NCBI GenBank assembly: GCA_951812925.1
Contig: OX638368.1
Span: 69,970,422-70,034,421, forward strand
Length of the DNA: 64,000 nucleotides
Reading direction: 5' to 3'
From: Calliopum simillimum
Lineage: Eukaryota > Arthropoda > Insecta > Diptera > Lauxaniidae
The notes beneath the pieces are model-generated. The model saw nothing but the letters and a program-made list of their open reading frames with translations. It searched no databases and was not told the origin of the DNA. Positions 12,430-24,374 of the stretch are shown in pieces. Each line of letters opens with the position of its first letter. Within the stretch, counting starts at the first letter, position 1. Both the position numbers and the translations under genes were made by a program.

Positions 12430-14064
12430 GAAACCAAAGTTTTGCAAAGCCTCTGTTAAGCACGGAGGATGGAGTTCAATGGTCTGTGGTTTTTTCTCTG
12501 GTCAAGGGAGTGGGTTAATTCACTAGACTAAAGGAATTATGGATTGTTTTATGCACTTGGACATACCAAATGATGTGATGCTGCTTAATGCGGATCAAGA
12601 GATGCCACTTAAATGGAGGTACAGCCAGTTCCGAAAAAAGGGGAAGTCACCAACCCAAATAATTACCGACTCATATCAATATGCTCTGCGCTTTCCAAAG
12701 TAATGGAAAGCGTTATTAACTACCACCTTGTGAATTATTTAGAGCATAACAACTTGCTTAGTGATCGTCAATATGGTTTCCGCAGAGGACGCTCTACTGG
12801 TGATTTGATGGCGTTCCTCACTGAAAAATGGAACCAATGCATTCACCTTTTCGGCGAAAGTATGGTTATCGCTCTGGATATTTCAAAGGCTTTTGATCGA
12901 GTGTGGCATCGCGCCCTGTTATCAAAGCTAATTGCATATGGTGTCGGTGATTCTTTTGCTCTTTGGATCACTAGCTTCTGTAGTAACCGTTTGATCCGTG
13001 TTGTAGTTGATGGTTTCACTTCCATTGAACACTCCATTAACGCTGGAGTTCCCCAAGGTTCTGTGCTTTCTCCAACACTTTTCCTTATTTTTATCGATGA
13101 CCTTCTGTCTTCGACTACAGGCCCAATCCATTCCTTTGCGGATGATAGTAACATTTGTTATTCATATGGCTTTAAAAAGCGCCCCAGTTCTACGGAGGTT
13201 GAGATTAAAAGACGCCATATGTATGATACACTCTCAAATGATCTCAATAAAATTTCCGAGTGGGGTCTTGCTAATCGGGTCGATTTCAATGCTAGCAAGA
13301 CCCAATGTTGTCTGTTATCTCACAGACGAATGAATTGCTCTTCTGCTCACCTTAATATGGCTGGCGTAGACATTGCAAGATCACCATCTCTTGACGTTCT
13401 GGGCATATCGATTCAATCGGATTTGAGGTGGACTGACCATGTGTTTCATGTGTCGAAAGAAGCGGCCAAGTGTATAGGTTTTTTGAAACGGTGTAAGAAA
13501 TACTTCACTCCTGTTGATCTTCGTAATGTCTATTTTACCTATATTCGTCCGAAACTAGAATACAATTCACACATTTGGGCCGGGGCTTCAAAAACATCTT
13601 TAGAGCTGCTAGACCGAGTTCAGCGACGTGTGTTTAAACTTATTGGTGACATAAATATTATATCCTCAATTGACACCCTTGAGCACCGACGTAACGTAGG
13701 GTGTATAACTCTTTTTTATAGATATTATAATAGGATGTGCTCTAGAGAAATATGCGACCTGGTTCCCTCAATTCGTATCTTCTCTCGAAGCACTCGGGCG
13801 TCCAATTCGGCCCATCCTTTTTGCGTCACACCGGCGCCAAGCAAACATCCCACTATCGTGATAATTCGTTCTTCGGTCGTACGATTAAGTTGTGGAACAA
13901 CCTCCCAGTCACTGTTTTCCCTGTAGGATACGACATTCAAAAATTCAAGAAAAACGTTCACCAACACTACTCCATCTTTCCCCCTTCCCCTCTAACCTAT
14001 TTCCTTTCTTCAAACCAACACAGTGCTATGCATTTATAGGGGTCACCCCCTGAGCGTTGGTTTC

Positions 14065-14098
<34 letters not shown>

Positions 14099-14330
14099 TT
14101 CCAACAGGACAACGATCCAAACACATACCGCTTAAATTTGTAAAGCCTGGTTTCAGAGCAATGGGATGCAAGTCCTTGGTTGGCCAGGCCAGTCCCCAGA
14201 TTTGAATCCCATTGAGAACCTCTGGGAGATCGTTAACATGTAAATCTACAAGGAAAATTGCAAAACCAAGAAAAATCTCTTTGAAGCTTTGAAAGTAGCA
14301 TTAGGAAGGGATATCGAAGGATATCATTAA
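12430..14330 (+). pseudogene. Tc1-like transposase split by a LINE
   Basis: The upstream part (12455-12615) spells VKHGGWSSMVCGFFS and then LNADQEMPLKW. The downstream part (14097-14330) spells FQQDNDPKHTA with mutations, then GWPGQSPDLNPIENLWEIV, the DDE signature with catalytic Asp and Glu. The 1.48 kb LINE at 12616-14096 lies between MPLKW and the following Phe. Further frameshifts follow. It occupies the loop of hairpin H4b. Confidence 0.8.
12616..14096 (+). pseudogene. 5'-truncated LINE reverse transcriptase with poly(A) tail
   Basis: A reverse transcriptase for target-primed insertion. It is open for about 437 codons, with RT motifs in order: DISKAFDRVWH (motif A) near residue 92, AGVPQGSVLSPTLF (motif B) near 145, and the active site SFADDSN near 172. 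The thumb and C-terminal region follow. A frameshift near 13790 moves the end (NSFFGRTIKLWNNLPV) to another frame. The stop at 14037 is followed by a ~28-base poly(A). The first few codons belong to the Tc1 target, so the listed ATG is accidental. It lacks an endonuclease. A short AGGT duplication is possible. CR1/Daphne-like, clade not certain. Confidence 0.85.
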
Positions 14331-15354
14331 TAATATAATGTCCTCTATGCTTTAAAGATGTGCTAATGTTACCCAGTATAAAGGGTTTTCAACTAAATAT
14401 TAATTTTAAAAGTTTTTATTAAATGTTAAGAAGGGGGTGCTTTAGTTTTGTCCGATGAAGTTTCTAAATTTTAATGTTTATTAAATGTTAACTCTTAACT
14501 TATAAAAACACACAAACTAACTCAATAACGTTGTTTTCTAAAAAAAAATTTGATATAAGAAAAAATTTCTTTAGGGGGTGCTTAGGTTTTGGCCGTTCGT
14601 TTTTCATGAATGAAAATAATGTCGTAGCGCAAAAAAAAGGTACCACTGGATTTGTCAGGAAAAATCCTAACAAAATATAAATTTCAAATTTTTCTAAGAT
14701 TTTTTCTGTTCAATTGTGGAGTGCTCAAACAGGGGATTTGGAAAAATTTTGACTTTTTTGAGCTGAAAAGTTCACTTAACGCCAAAAATGGACGTTTAAT
14801 CAGAAAACTAATGATGCCATTCAATTCTACGGGAAAAAATACATAAGAATCCATGTCTTGGATTTCAGTTTTCGACCTAATACGAAGCTAAGAATTGATT
14901 CACTTCGGACCTATGAGCATGCATTTTTAAACCACGTTTTTCAACCTTCAAAAATATATCGACACCCCTTCCCGTCATCTCTCAGAGCTAGGGTGGCCGC
15001 AATCTTCATGTCGATAGTTAAACTTTACAATTCTGCCGGTTGCGCGACGAATTTTAAACTTTCGTCCAAAACGCACCGGTCTAGTGTACATACATTGCTT
15101 ATCCCTATAGCCTGATACTTTTGTTTTTTTCGTGCGACAATTAAAAAATCAACACATGGCTATGCACACTTATATATCGCATGTATGCATTACCAAGCCT
15201 TGAGACTTTTTTAATTAGAATATCTAGTCGTACGAAAACAATTCTGAGGACTTTTCTATAAACAATTTTCAGGGCTACATCATTGTGTAGAACTATTTTT
15301 CTGAAAAAGTAACTGTGATATTTGCAAAAAACTTTTTATGCGTACAAGATATGA

Positions 15355-15847
15355 GGAGGTCCATAACAAAACGCAATGATTCCATTTTTGGATTTTTTGC
15401 ATTTTACAACTGAATTTAATTCTGCATATTAAAATCTATGTAACCATTGTTATAAACCACATCAGGAATCAATAATTTTACTGTTATTCAATACCAAAAA
15501 TAATGGTTCAGACCAAAATGAAACATTTCCAAATTTATGCAATAAACAACTTCGATATTTTAGTGAAAAGTCAATTATAAATATTGATTTCATTGTTAAC
15601 CTAACTCTACAACAAAAAAAAAAAATTTTTGTTATGGTAACTCTGCAAGACCTAAGAGGGTCCAGAACAAATTGCAATAATTCCACTTTTTAAGTTGTTA
15701 AATTTTTAGACTGAATTAAATTCTATATTTCAAAATCTATGTAAATATTGTCATAAAACATAAAAAGAGTCAATAATTTCATCGTTATTCAATACCAAAA
15801 GTAAAAATTACTATGTGACGGGCCAAAATGCAACATTTCCAAATTTG
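15355..15847 (+). repeat. Two tandem units of about 300 bp
   Basis: Unit 1 starts with GGTCCATAACAAAACGCAAT at 15358 and unit 2 with GGTCCAGAACAAATTGCAAT at 15659. Both continue through TTATTCAATACCAAAA and end in AACATTTCCAAATTT. The second unit is interrupted by the element at 15848. No coding sequence. Confidence 0.7.
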
Positions 15848-16749
15848 TAGGGGAAAGTGGGGAATCGTGGGCCATGGGGAATCGTGGGCCATGGGGAATC
15901 GTGAGCCACCGCCACCTTTTGGCAGTATGTCGAGATAAATAGTTAGATGCAACTGTAATCGTTTTCTCTTAGCCTCAACTTATTTTTACATTGGTTGTTG
16001 ACAAACGCACGCGTTTTATTTGCTTTGTACAATACTTGCCCAAAAAAAAGTATCTGCAAAACTTTTTTTGCGTGTTTGATTTCCATCATTCTTGGACGAA
16101 TTGCTACGACAAAACACAGGTAAATATGTTTTTTATTATCGTTAGACCTTTGCCTTTCAACATACAAAAGTAATTTTGCATGACACTTCAACAAGTCAAT
16201 TACACGCCGTTGTTTTGCAAAAAGTAGCTTGTGGGGAATCGTGAGCCACTTCGTGGGCCACCCGTGTTTTGACAGTTTTCGTATCAATACACATTTGTAT
16301 GTTGTGTTTATTATGTTTTGTGCAAAATGGAGGCTGTGAATCAATAAATAAAACAATAAATACATATTTTGTATCAAATTTTCCTATTTCTTTGTTAACG
16401 TATCTGATTGATCGTGCATAACCCTTCTTCTTCATTTTGTCGATTAAAATAACTTTACTTGTCATTTCAACTAATTCAATAAAGTTTTGCATCATAATTG
16501 TTTGATTTTTACTTAATTACGGCGGTGGCCCACGATTCCCCACCATTTTTGAAAATCGCAAAAACACTAATTTTTTTCAAACCACGAAAAGTCGGAAAAA
16601 ACAAAAGAGTTGTTAGAAAGTGTAATAGTCAAAAGTTACCTAACTTCATGTAGAATAACATACCATATTACAATTTGCAAAATTTTTTATTTTTTTTGAA
16701 GATATTTAACAAAATAAAAACGTGGCCCACGATTCCCCACCTTCCCCTA
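15848..16749. mobile_element. Short TIR element of the TAG-28 group, copy 1 (902 bp)
   Basis: The 28-bp ends start TAGGGGAAAG and TAGGGGAAGG and each finishes with the word GGGGAATCGTGGGCCA. The word occurs three times in tandem with a 17-bp period at the left end (15857-15905). It recurs at about 16233, is inverted at about 16527, and is inverted again at the right end. Repeated end words near both termini look like binding sites for a transposase supplied in trans. No transposase ORF; the short ORFs inside have no recognisable content. Confidence 0.75.
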
Positions 16750-16867
16750 ATCTAAATAACTTAAAAATTAATTGCCAGATAAATTAATTTATTTATGATT
16801 TGTAACCTCCCTAGAACCCTTCCATACCACAACAACTGTTTTTAAAAAAATATATAACCTTCTTAGT

Positions 16868-18885
16868 ACAGTCAATCTGGCATCAAAAAGGGTCTGAAAG
16901 TTCGAAGGTTGACCCCCACTCTGATTTTTTGTCAGTAGTTAGTGATCCATTAGAAAAGCTTAAATTCAAAATGTCGAGTCCCCCCACCCCCCGTTTTTGA
17001 GAAACTCAAAAAAGTTTTTGATCTGATTTTGTGGCTAAACCGTAGGCCGCACAGAAAATTTCATCGAACAAAAAATGAAGACAATTAAATTGTCTATACC
17101 CAGTGTGCCAAAAAAAAAGCGAATCGTTTTTTTTTTTGGAATTTCTCCCGCAAACGGATCAGTAACGGATCCGTAACGGGTAAAAAAGCGAAGATATGAA
17201 CCGTCTGGCACACTGGGTAACTTTAATTATGATTAACATAGCTCTAAAACTTGCTGTAACTAAGTTAGAGGGCGCCAAAGTCGACAAATGTATTTTTTTT
17301 GCACTTTTTTGCATTTTTGAGGGTCAAATAATATTTTTTTACCATCGCAAATTTTTTTACAGTAAAGAACATAAATAAACCTACAAAATTTATGCAGACT
17401 TTTTTTTTCTACCATGCACTGTTTACGAGGCATAACGTTTCTAATGTCGCCGGCCGCTGCGAGAGCATTCGAAAACTCACCTGCCGCTGGGCCTATTGTC
17501 AGCCCCCTTTCTAGCATGAAATTTAGTACACTGCCTCCGTCGTCAAAGATAGCTCGGGGGATTGAAAATGAGCGAAATCGGTCAACGGACACCTACCGCC
17601 CATACAAAATATATATTCAAAATGCAATTTTAGGAGTATTTTTCACGACAATGCAACCAAAATACGCATAAATACTAAGAATTGTAAGCGCAAGCTCTGA
17701 GAAAAAATTTAACAAATTCGGACAAGAGGGCGTGGCACCTCCCATATAAGCAAAAGCTTCAAAACGCTATACTGAAAGCGTTTTTTGAGATATTCGAACC
17801 AAATTCGACTCAGACACTAAGTATCATAATTGAAAGCTCTCGACAAAAATTTGGTTGAAATCGCACAAGGGGGCGTGGCACCTCCCATATAAGCAGAAGT
17901 TTCAAAATGCTATACTAAAAGAATTTTTTGAGATAATCCAACCAAACTTCACTCAAATACTAAAGACTATAAATGCACTCTCTAAGCTAAAACTAGACGA
18001 ACTCGGACAAGAAATTCAAGGAATTCGACAGAAATGGGCAAAACATTGTTTCTTCTGAAAATTCATACCTACAGGTTTTAGAGATTAAATGAGCACGGAA
18101 AATTATTTTATGTAAATGATTAAATTATTTCGAATTGCATAATAATATTAATAATATTGTAATAATGACTTGTCATAATTTTACAAATTAGATTTGTAAT
18201 GATATAATTTGTAATAAGAACCCCGGGGCATATTTTCTTTATCAAAATTGACGACGCCATTTAGAATTTTCAAATTTTGACTTCAGATTCGGATTCAGCG
18301 TACCCGAAAACCCCCAAGTGAAGCTGAAATTTCAAGTTGGAGCAGGTTACATAGGTAAAGCAGTTGACGTAGAAACGCGTCAATGCCGCGCTGGGCACGA
18401 AAAACTTAGACACAGAAACGCGCCAATGCCAACAAAGGGGTTGAAATGCAATGTATCTCCTAAACGGTGCATGGTAGAAAAAAAAGTCTGCATAAATTTT
18501 CAAGGTTTATTTATGTTCTTTACTGTAAAAAAATTTGCGATGGTAAAAAAATATTATTTGACCCTCAAAAATGCAAAAAAAATGCATTTGTCGACTTTGG
18601 CGCCCTCTAACTTTGTTACAGCAAGTTTTAGAGCTATGTTAATAATAACTAAAGTTATAGACAATTTAATTGTCTTCATTTTTTGTTCGATAAAATTTTC
18701 TGTGGGGCCTACGGTTTAGCCACAAAATCAAATCAAAAACTTTTTTGAGTTTCTCAAAAACGGGGGTGTGGGGGGACTCGACATTTTGAATTTAAGCTTT
18801 TCTAATGGACCACTAACTACTGACAAAAAATCAGAGCGGGGGTCAACCTTCGAACTTTCAAATGCCAGATTGACTGTACTATCTG
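16868..18885. repeat. Inverted repeat inside the TA-flanked element
   Basis: 16868-17430 mirrors 18460-18885, for instance GTACAGTCAATCTGGCAT on the left against ATGCCAGATTGACTGTAC on the right. The loop (17430-18460) contains the DINE-like fragment. The termini are not defined well enough to call it a separate element. Confidence 0.75.
17499..18035 (+). mobile_element. DINE-1/HINE-like fragment, copy 2
   Basis: It shares the TAGCTCGGGGGATTG region and two to three of the ~125-bp GGGCGTGGCACCTCCCATAT units with the other copies. Both termini are missing. It lies in the loop of the surrounding inverted repeat. Confidence 0.7.
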
Positions 18886-19200
18886 ATTTTAATTAGTTTT
18901 GTGCATTTACCAAAACAAATGTTAAGATGGATTTATTGCGTTTTGTTATAAATCTCCTCATATCGTTATGAACTTTTCACATTTTATATTTCATGCATAA
19001 GCAAAGATCATTCTGGTGGAAAAATTTTACTTGGATTTATTTTGCAGAAAAATCCGAAATTTTCTGGGCTAATTCCTATTTTAACAATATTTTTTAAATA
19101 AAGAATTTTTGTAATAATTTTTTCAGTGTTTTTTTTTTTTTTGTTAGAGAACATAAACTTTTTATGCTATACAAAACATACATGATATATATATAATATG

Positions 19201-20074
19201 TGGAGTAGAACGGGGCAATGTCGTGCACTCAACTTTGACATGCTCGTAAAGCCGTACCTCTCAAGCGAATGAGACGAGTAAGCATCCGATCGAAAGATAA
19301 TTTGTGTAGCGAGAAGTTGTGTTTGTGTAAGTGAAGAAGAAAAAAAATGTGCACGACATTACCCCCCTCAAAATTTGTGGGGTAATGTCGTGCATTGTTT
19401 TCCGAGTATAGTAAAGGTCCCAAAATGTGTGAGAAATTATAGGTAGTGGTTCTATTAGAGGAGATTTAGCATTATCATGTATTTATTCATTATTATACAA
19501 GTGTGAAGTACATAATATGTTGTGTAGAGTAGAACGGGGCAATGTCGTGCACTCAACTTTGACATGCTCGTAAAGCCGTACATCTTAAGCGAATGCAACG
19601 AGTAAGCATCCGATCGAAAGATAATTTCATTGGTTACATTCATGGGTAACAACATTTGTGTAGCGAGAAATTGTGTTTGTGTAAGTGAACGTGCACGACA
19701 TTACCCCAATGGTCGTTTTAAAGGTCAACTTCGATAACTCGGTGAAGCCCAAAATTTTTTTCGAAAACCAAATATTTCTTTTCTTTGGCAGGATATTTCG
19801 TTTCAGAAAACACTTACCTGGTATATTTTCCCACAAGGAAAATTATTTTTCTGACCCGATGAAAAAACACTTTTATCGTCCCGAAAGCGTGCGTTTTGAA
19901 AAAAGGGTTACTCTGTAGAGACGAACTGGTGAAAATTACTAGTATTATATGCATAAGCTCAGTAGGTCAGCAGGTCTCTACCTTACGAACAGTTGGTAAA
20001 TCATTCAATTCTTTGGGCTAAAACAGCCAGTGCACGACATTACCCCCTGCACGACATTACCCCGTTCTACTCTA
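19201..20074. mobile_element. Short TIR element of the TAG-28 group, copy 2
   Basis: The right end and an internal left end (19525) share a 28-bp inverted repeat starting TAGAGTAGAACGGGG and finishing in the word GGGGCAATGTCGTGCAC. The outer left end at 19201 is TGGAGTAGAACGGGG. The word occurs about seven times in both orientations (near 19213, 19349, 19380, 19537, 19690, 20032 and 20048). TG flanks both sides, and the opposite H4 arm near 11470-11500 lacks the insertion. The doubled left end means either nesting (19525-20074 inside an older copy) or an internal duplication. No ORF of interest. Confidence 0.7.
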
Positions 20075-20880
20075 TGTATATTTATATTTTTCTTTATTCG
20101 TTACAATAATGGGTAAAATTAAATTTTCATATGTCGACTAAAAATATTTTTTTTTTTATTCAAATTTTAACGTTTTTTACCATTTTTTCGAAAATCAGTC
20201 CATCGATTTTTTTCTACTTAGTCTTCTATTCTTCAGAATATAATATGCTTTTATAAAATATACACATAATAATCGTTATTTGTTAAAATAATAATAAAAA
20301 TTTAATTTTTGTGTGTCCACTCACAACTTTTTGATCATTCCAATTTTAACGGTTTTTTGGAATGTTTTCGAAACCGCTCTAACGATTTTTAGAAAACTCA
20401 CCAAAATAAGCAGAATTTGATAGGCTTTCATAATATAAAATAACCCTAGAGGGGTGTTGTTATCATCATTTAAATTCTCAGAACAGCGCCGTGCTATTTA
20501 ATTTTTAACATTAAGTTTACTTGAAATGCTTGAGAGTTAAAAAGTTTAGTTTTCAATAATAATAATGTGCATTTAAATGGCGAATGAAAAATTTAAAATT
20601 TTTTCAAATAATCATTAAACTAACACAATATCGGATAATCCAATAAATGTAGATGTGAAACAGTGCGTAGGTATTGATATTAACACAATTTTTCTACTTT
20701 AAAGTAGCGTATTTACACGTCAATTTATTAAAAAAGCGGAGCACCAAAAAATGTGACTGTTCGCACATATTACTCTCTCGCTATACTACATTTTCTAAAT
20801 CAGCGGCACTTAAGAAAATCAAGGCAAACAAATACACGAAAACTTTGTATATTTTTTGTCAACTGACGATCTGCGCACTA

Positions 20881-21443
20881 CGTAGGCTGCTATGTATATT
20901 TCTGGCAATATACGTAATGAAAATGCGAATATTTATCATCAAAAATGGTTTTATTGTTTTTCAAAGTATTCTCCAGCATGATTTATACACTTTTGCACGC
21001 GCTCAAACCAATTGTCGAAGCACTTTTTCCACTCCGATTGAGACACATCCAAAACATGGTTTTTGAACGCTTCAACAGCATCTTCTGGCGACGAAAATCG
21101 TTGACCACGAATTTTTTTTTATGTGCGGGAATAAAAAGAAGTCATTGGGTGCCAAGTCAGGGCTGTACGGCGGATGACCCATCAATTCGACGTTTTGGCC
21201 GGTCAAAAAGGCGTTGGTTTGAGCCGATGTGTGAGAGCTCGCATTGTCATGGTGAACAATGATTCGTCTTCTCTTGTTCGTTTTTCGAATTTCTCCGAAG
21301 ACTTCAGGCAAAAAAATTGTGGTGTACCACTCAGAATTGAGTGGGTTTATGCTAAAAAATGTCAAACTTTCCAATGGAAATGTCAGATTGCACCTGGCAA
21401 CACTTAGTGTTGCCTAGGCCAGAAATATATATAGCAGCCCACG
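20881..21443 (-). mobile_element. Internally deleted mariner element (563 bp)
   Basis: The ends CGTAGGCTGCTATGTATATT and, on the other strand, CGTGGGCTGCTATATATATT form inverted repeats flanked by TA at 20879-20880 and 21444-21445. In repeat B copy 2 the same spot reads GTGCACTATGTGGG with a single TA, which is the empty site. Only the C-terminal half of the transposase remains. Confidence 0.85.
20945..21374 (-). pseudogene. mariner transposase, C-terminal fragment
   Basis: Reading leftwards from 21374, about 80 codons hold the second catalytic Asp in IIVHHDNASSHTS and the third in YSPDLAPNDFFLFP, the mariner DD34D signature. After a frameshift near 21110 the end (VQKCINHAGEYFEK) lies in another frame. 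The N-terminal DNA-binding half and the first Asp are deleted. Confidence 0.85.
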
Positions 21444-21525
21444 TACATAGGAATAAGAACAACGATAATATCTTTTGCCGAACTAGTTACTCTTTGGAAC
21501 TAGATCCAAATTTAACTGCATGGGG

Positions 21526-22260
21526 ATTTTGCTAATAACCTGTACATAAACACACTACTCTGTGTTAAGAATGCAACAAGTAAAAATAAACAGAATTGAC
21601 AACCTATGTGTTGTAAAAATTTTTAATGGTTTAATTGCTGAAATTACTTTTGTTACTATTTACTACAATTTCAACGTCATTTATCATAAAACTAAGCTTA
21701 ATTCTGCTTTATATTTTAGACAATCTCGCCGTACTAAATAGGCAAGCAATAAAACAAATTTATTTATCGAATAAAAAGGAGCACTTTGCATTCTATACTG
21801 ACACAGCACACATGCATTACATGTATACTTGTAGTCGTATTTGATGTACAAGACTGGTTTACCTATTAAAAGTCATTTACTTGCAGCTTTAATTAAGTTT
21901 AAAACTCACGGTTTTGCGAGATATGATTATTCAACTTTATAATAATACAATCACTAAGTTTATTTGCTTTATTTTTACACTTTTTTTTACTTTTTAAACA
22001 CTGCTTCACGATATTTTACGAAAATTTTTGCGGATCACTAAAAACACATCCGTCAACTAGTAACAGAGTTGTCAAATTACGCAGGAACCTTATATATTTT
22101 TTATTTGCTCGAGGCTATATAGGTGCTTAAATATCATGCCTATAAACAGCAGCTTAAGATTCCAAATGGTGAAATAAGAGTTCACAACAAGAAGGCTTAT
22201 TTCCAAATGTTTCACAACAAAAGGCCACATTTCCAAAAGTTTTTTACTTTTTCCATTAAA
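21526..22260. other. Unassigned AT-rich sequence
   Basis: No gene, repeat boundary or RNA gene could be supported here. Confidence 0.4.
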
Positions 22261-22610
22261 TACAAAAAAGTAGACATTATAAAAAATATAAGTTACTGTA
22301 CACTAGACCGGGTAGAAATTTAGATTCGTACCTATACCGACTCAAAAGTTAGAGGGACTCTTAAAAACTATATCTGCATCATTTTTGTTTTTTTATCATT
22401 CTGAAAGAGTTGGATAATACTATGTTATCTGAAGCTTTTTTTTTCAAAAGGTCGCATTTTCATGTTAAACAAATTTTCAGTAGGTAATGAGAAAAAACTA
22501 TTAGGGGCTGTGTACAGTAGACCGGGTCGATTTTGTATGAAGCAAACTAAAATCATCCCGAAAACGACTCAAAATTTAGAGGGACTCTTAAAAACGAAAT
22601 CTGATCACTT
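22260..22610 (+). repeat. Two diverged direct copies of a ~100-bp unit
   Basis: 22290-22375 and 22505-22600 share TAGACCGGGT, CGACTCAAAA and TTAGAGGGACTCTTAAAAAC. Non-coding. Confidence 0.55.
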
Positions 22611-24130
22611 TTTTTTTCATTCTGAGAAAAACCAATGGAGCACTTTTGATTCTACTGAAGGCCTATTGTTTTTTGGTCATAACTATTTTTTCATTAGAAT
22701 ATAAATACCCAAGAGTGCTTTAGAAATAAAGATTATGTTCTTTTGTTTTGGCGTTTAAAATTTTTTTTTTTGTGTATAGATAATATTCGGTTCCAAAAAT
22801 TGATTTTTTTTCGTTTTTCAGTAACGAGGTTGGAAAAACGATTTTTTACTCAAAAGCAAGGGAACATACGAAAAAAAGTGAGTGTATACGGCAAAAACTG
22901 CTTGGAATTGTCCAAAGAATGCGCGTGAATTTTTTTAGAATTTTTTGAGATATTTTATAATATTTTAAAACTTAGTCAAAAAAAAGTTCTGAAAAAATTC
23001 ACACATTTTTTATTTTTTTTTTGAAGGATTCTAAGCATTTTATGTCTTATGCAATTTTTTCGTAGATGCCTTGGTTTTAAGTAAACCTAGCATATTGCTG
23101 GCAAACGTGAGCTTAACAGATGAAAATTCAATTTAATAAATTTTTTGAAAAAATAAAGCAAAATTACAAAAATTCTGAAAAAATGCACACGTATTTTTTG
23201 GACAATTCTAAGCATTTTTTGAGTAAAAAAATCGTTTTGCCGACCTCGTTATTGAAAAACGTACAAAAAACGATTTTTGGAACCGAATATTAGCTATAAT
23301 CCAAAAAAAAATGTAAGCGCCAAAGTTTTTGTAAGAATATTATCTTTATTTCTTAAGCACTCTTGGGTATATATTTTTTAATGAAAAAAAAAGTTATGAC
23401 CAAACTAGTAAAGGTGTTACTTTTGGCCTGGCCAAACATTAAGTAGCCTACACAGCAGTATTTTGAAAATTTTGCTTTTATGGGAGGTGCCACGCCCTCT
23501 TGTCCGAATTCACCCAGTTTTTTCTCAGAGTTTGAATTTATAGTTCTTAATATTTGAGTAAAATTAAGTTCGATTATCTCAAAAAACGCTTCCAGTATAG
23601 CGTTTTGAACCTTTTGCTGATATAAGAGGTGCCACGCCCTCTTGTCCGAATTCGCCCAGTTTTTGCTCAGAGCTTACGTTTACAATTCGTAGTACTTATG
23701 TGTATTTTAGTTGCATTATCGTCTAAAATACTCCAAAAGTTGCATTTTGAATATATTTTTTGTATGGGCGGTAGGCGTGTCCGTTGACCGATTTCGCTTA
23801 TTTTCAATCCCCCGAGCTAACTTTGACGATGAAGGCTGTGCACCAAATTTCATTGAATTATCTTGCGTAGTTTTCTCAAAAAATTTATTTCTAGACACAG
23901 CCAGCCAGCGAGACAGACGGACATGGCTGTATCGACGCAGGAAGTGACGCTGATTAAGAATATATATACTTTCCTATATCTGCCATGACTCCTTCTCAGC
24001 GTTACAAACGGAAGGACAAAGTGAATAAACCCTGGGTGTAGGGTATAAAAACATGTGTTTTTAGCCAAAATAGGCCTTCAGATTTTCTCAGAATGAAAAA
24101 GTGATGCAGATTGGTTTTTAGAGTAAGGGA
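22590..24130. mobile_element. Hairpin H5, right arm split by a DINE-like copy
   Basis: 22590-22930 mirrors 23090-23404 plus 24047-24115. Matching marks are CACTCTTGGGTAT, GTTATGACCAAA and TAGGCCTTCAGA. The DINE-like copy at 23405 interrupts the right arm, and the intact left arm is its empty site. The termini are not resolved because the element at 24119 abuts the right arm. Confidence 0.7.
23405..24046 (-). mobile_element. DINE-1/HINE-like element, copy 3
   Basis: Complete from CTAG at 23405 to GGGTAT at 24046, with the hairpin-forming TTTGGCCTGGCCAAA, two of the ~125-bp units and the TGGGTGTAGGGTAT end. It is inserted within an A-run of hairpin H5. Confidence 0.75.
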
Positions 24131-24374
24131 ACTGATGCTATTGTGGTATAGTTTTTCAATGTGGTATGGTCACTGCTTTTATCCTATCAGAAAACATGAA
24201 AAACCAGGGATTTGTTGCTGTCATGCACCAAACAAAATTTTTCCGGTGTCAGTTGAACGAAACTTAAGTCGCGTGTGGTTGATTTTTGTTTTTCGGATTT
24301 TTTGCAAAAAATTTTGTTAAGAAAAAGTTGCTTTTTGGTGAAGTTTTATTTATATTCAATAAAGGTAAGTGCTA

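Larger units (their letters stand above)
15352..18960. mobile_element. TA-flanked element with TGAGGAG ends, inserted in H4b
   Basis: The ends are TGAGGAGGTCCATAACAAAA and, on the other strand, TGAGGAGATTTATAACAAAA. TA flanks each end. The opposite arm of H4b (11685-11710) lacks it and serves as the empty site. A TA target fits the Tc1/mariner group, but no transposase is left. Inside are a tandem repeat, the short TIR element at 15848, a second palindrome and a DINE-like fragment. Confidence 0.7.
11583..19072. mobile_element. Hairpin H4b: inner palindrome of the H2 family at the apex of H4
   Basis: The ends are TTAGCCCAGAAAAATTCGG and its complement, as in H2. The inner arms (11600-12379 against 14830-15350 plus 18960-19070) carry H2-type sequence and then a ~230-bp segment (12150-12379 mirrored at 14831-15090). 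Immediately outside the ends the H4 arms read ATAGGAAT and ATTCCTAT. Removing H4b with one TA would therefore leave a perfect palindrome, so it seems to sit at the tip of the H4 hairpin. Confidence 0.7.
11068..20493. mobile_element. Hairpin H4: outer shell of a concentric palindrome, 4-bp target duplication
   Basis: The outer arms 11068-11582 and 19073-20493 are inverted copies, with other elements inserted in the right arm. The ends are CACGGCGCTTTTCTCTGAA and, on the other strand, CACGGCGCTGTTCTGAGAA. CTAT flanks both ends (11064-11067 and 20494-20497). The CACGG start and 4-bp duplication are shared with H9 at 54887. CAC ends with a 4-bp duplication recall the Chapaev branch of the CMC superfamily, but no transposase is present to prove this. 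Confidence 0.75.
20570..21525 (+). repeat. Dispersed repeat B, copy 1, carrying a deleted mariner
   Basis: It matches, in inverted orientation, 57866-59145. Shared stretches include GTAGATGTGAAACAGTGCGT, CAACTGACGATCTG and GGAACTAGATCCAAATTT. The two copies carry different insertions, so each shows the other's empty site. The nature of B itself is unknown. Confidence 0.75.

Noticed and set aside
12613..12630. The ATG at 12613 as a true LINE ORF start
   Set aside because: These bases belong to the Tc1 target. The LINE is 5' truncated within its RT domain.
15857..15905. CRISPR-like 17-bp tandem repeats
   Set aside because: No spacers, no cas genes, and the repeats are the end words of a TIR element in a eukaryotic genome.
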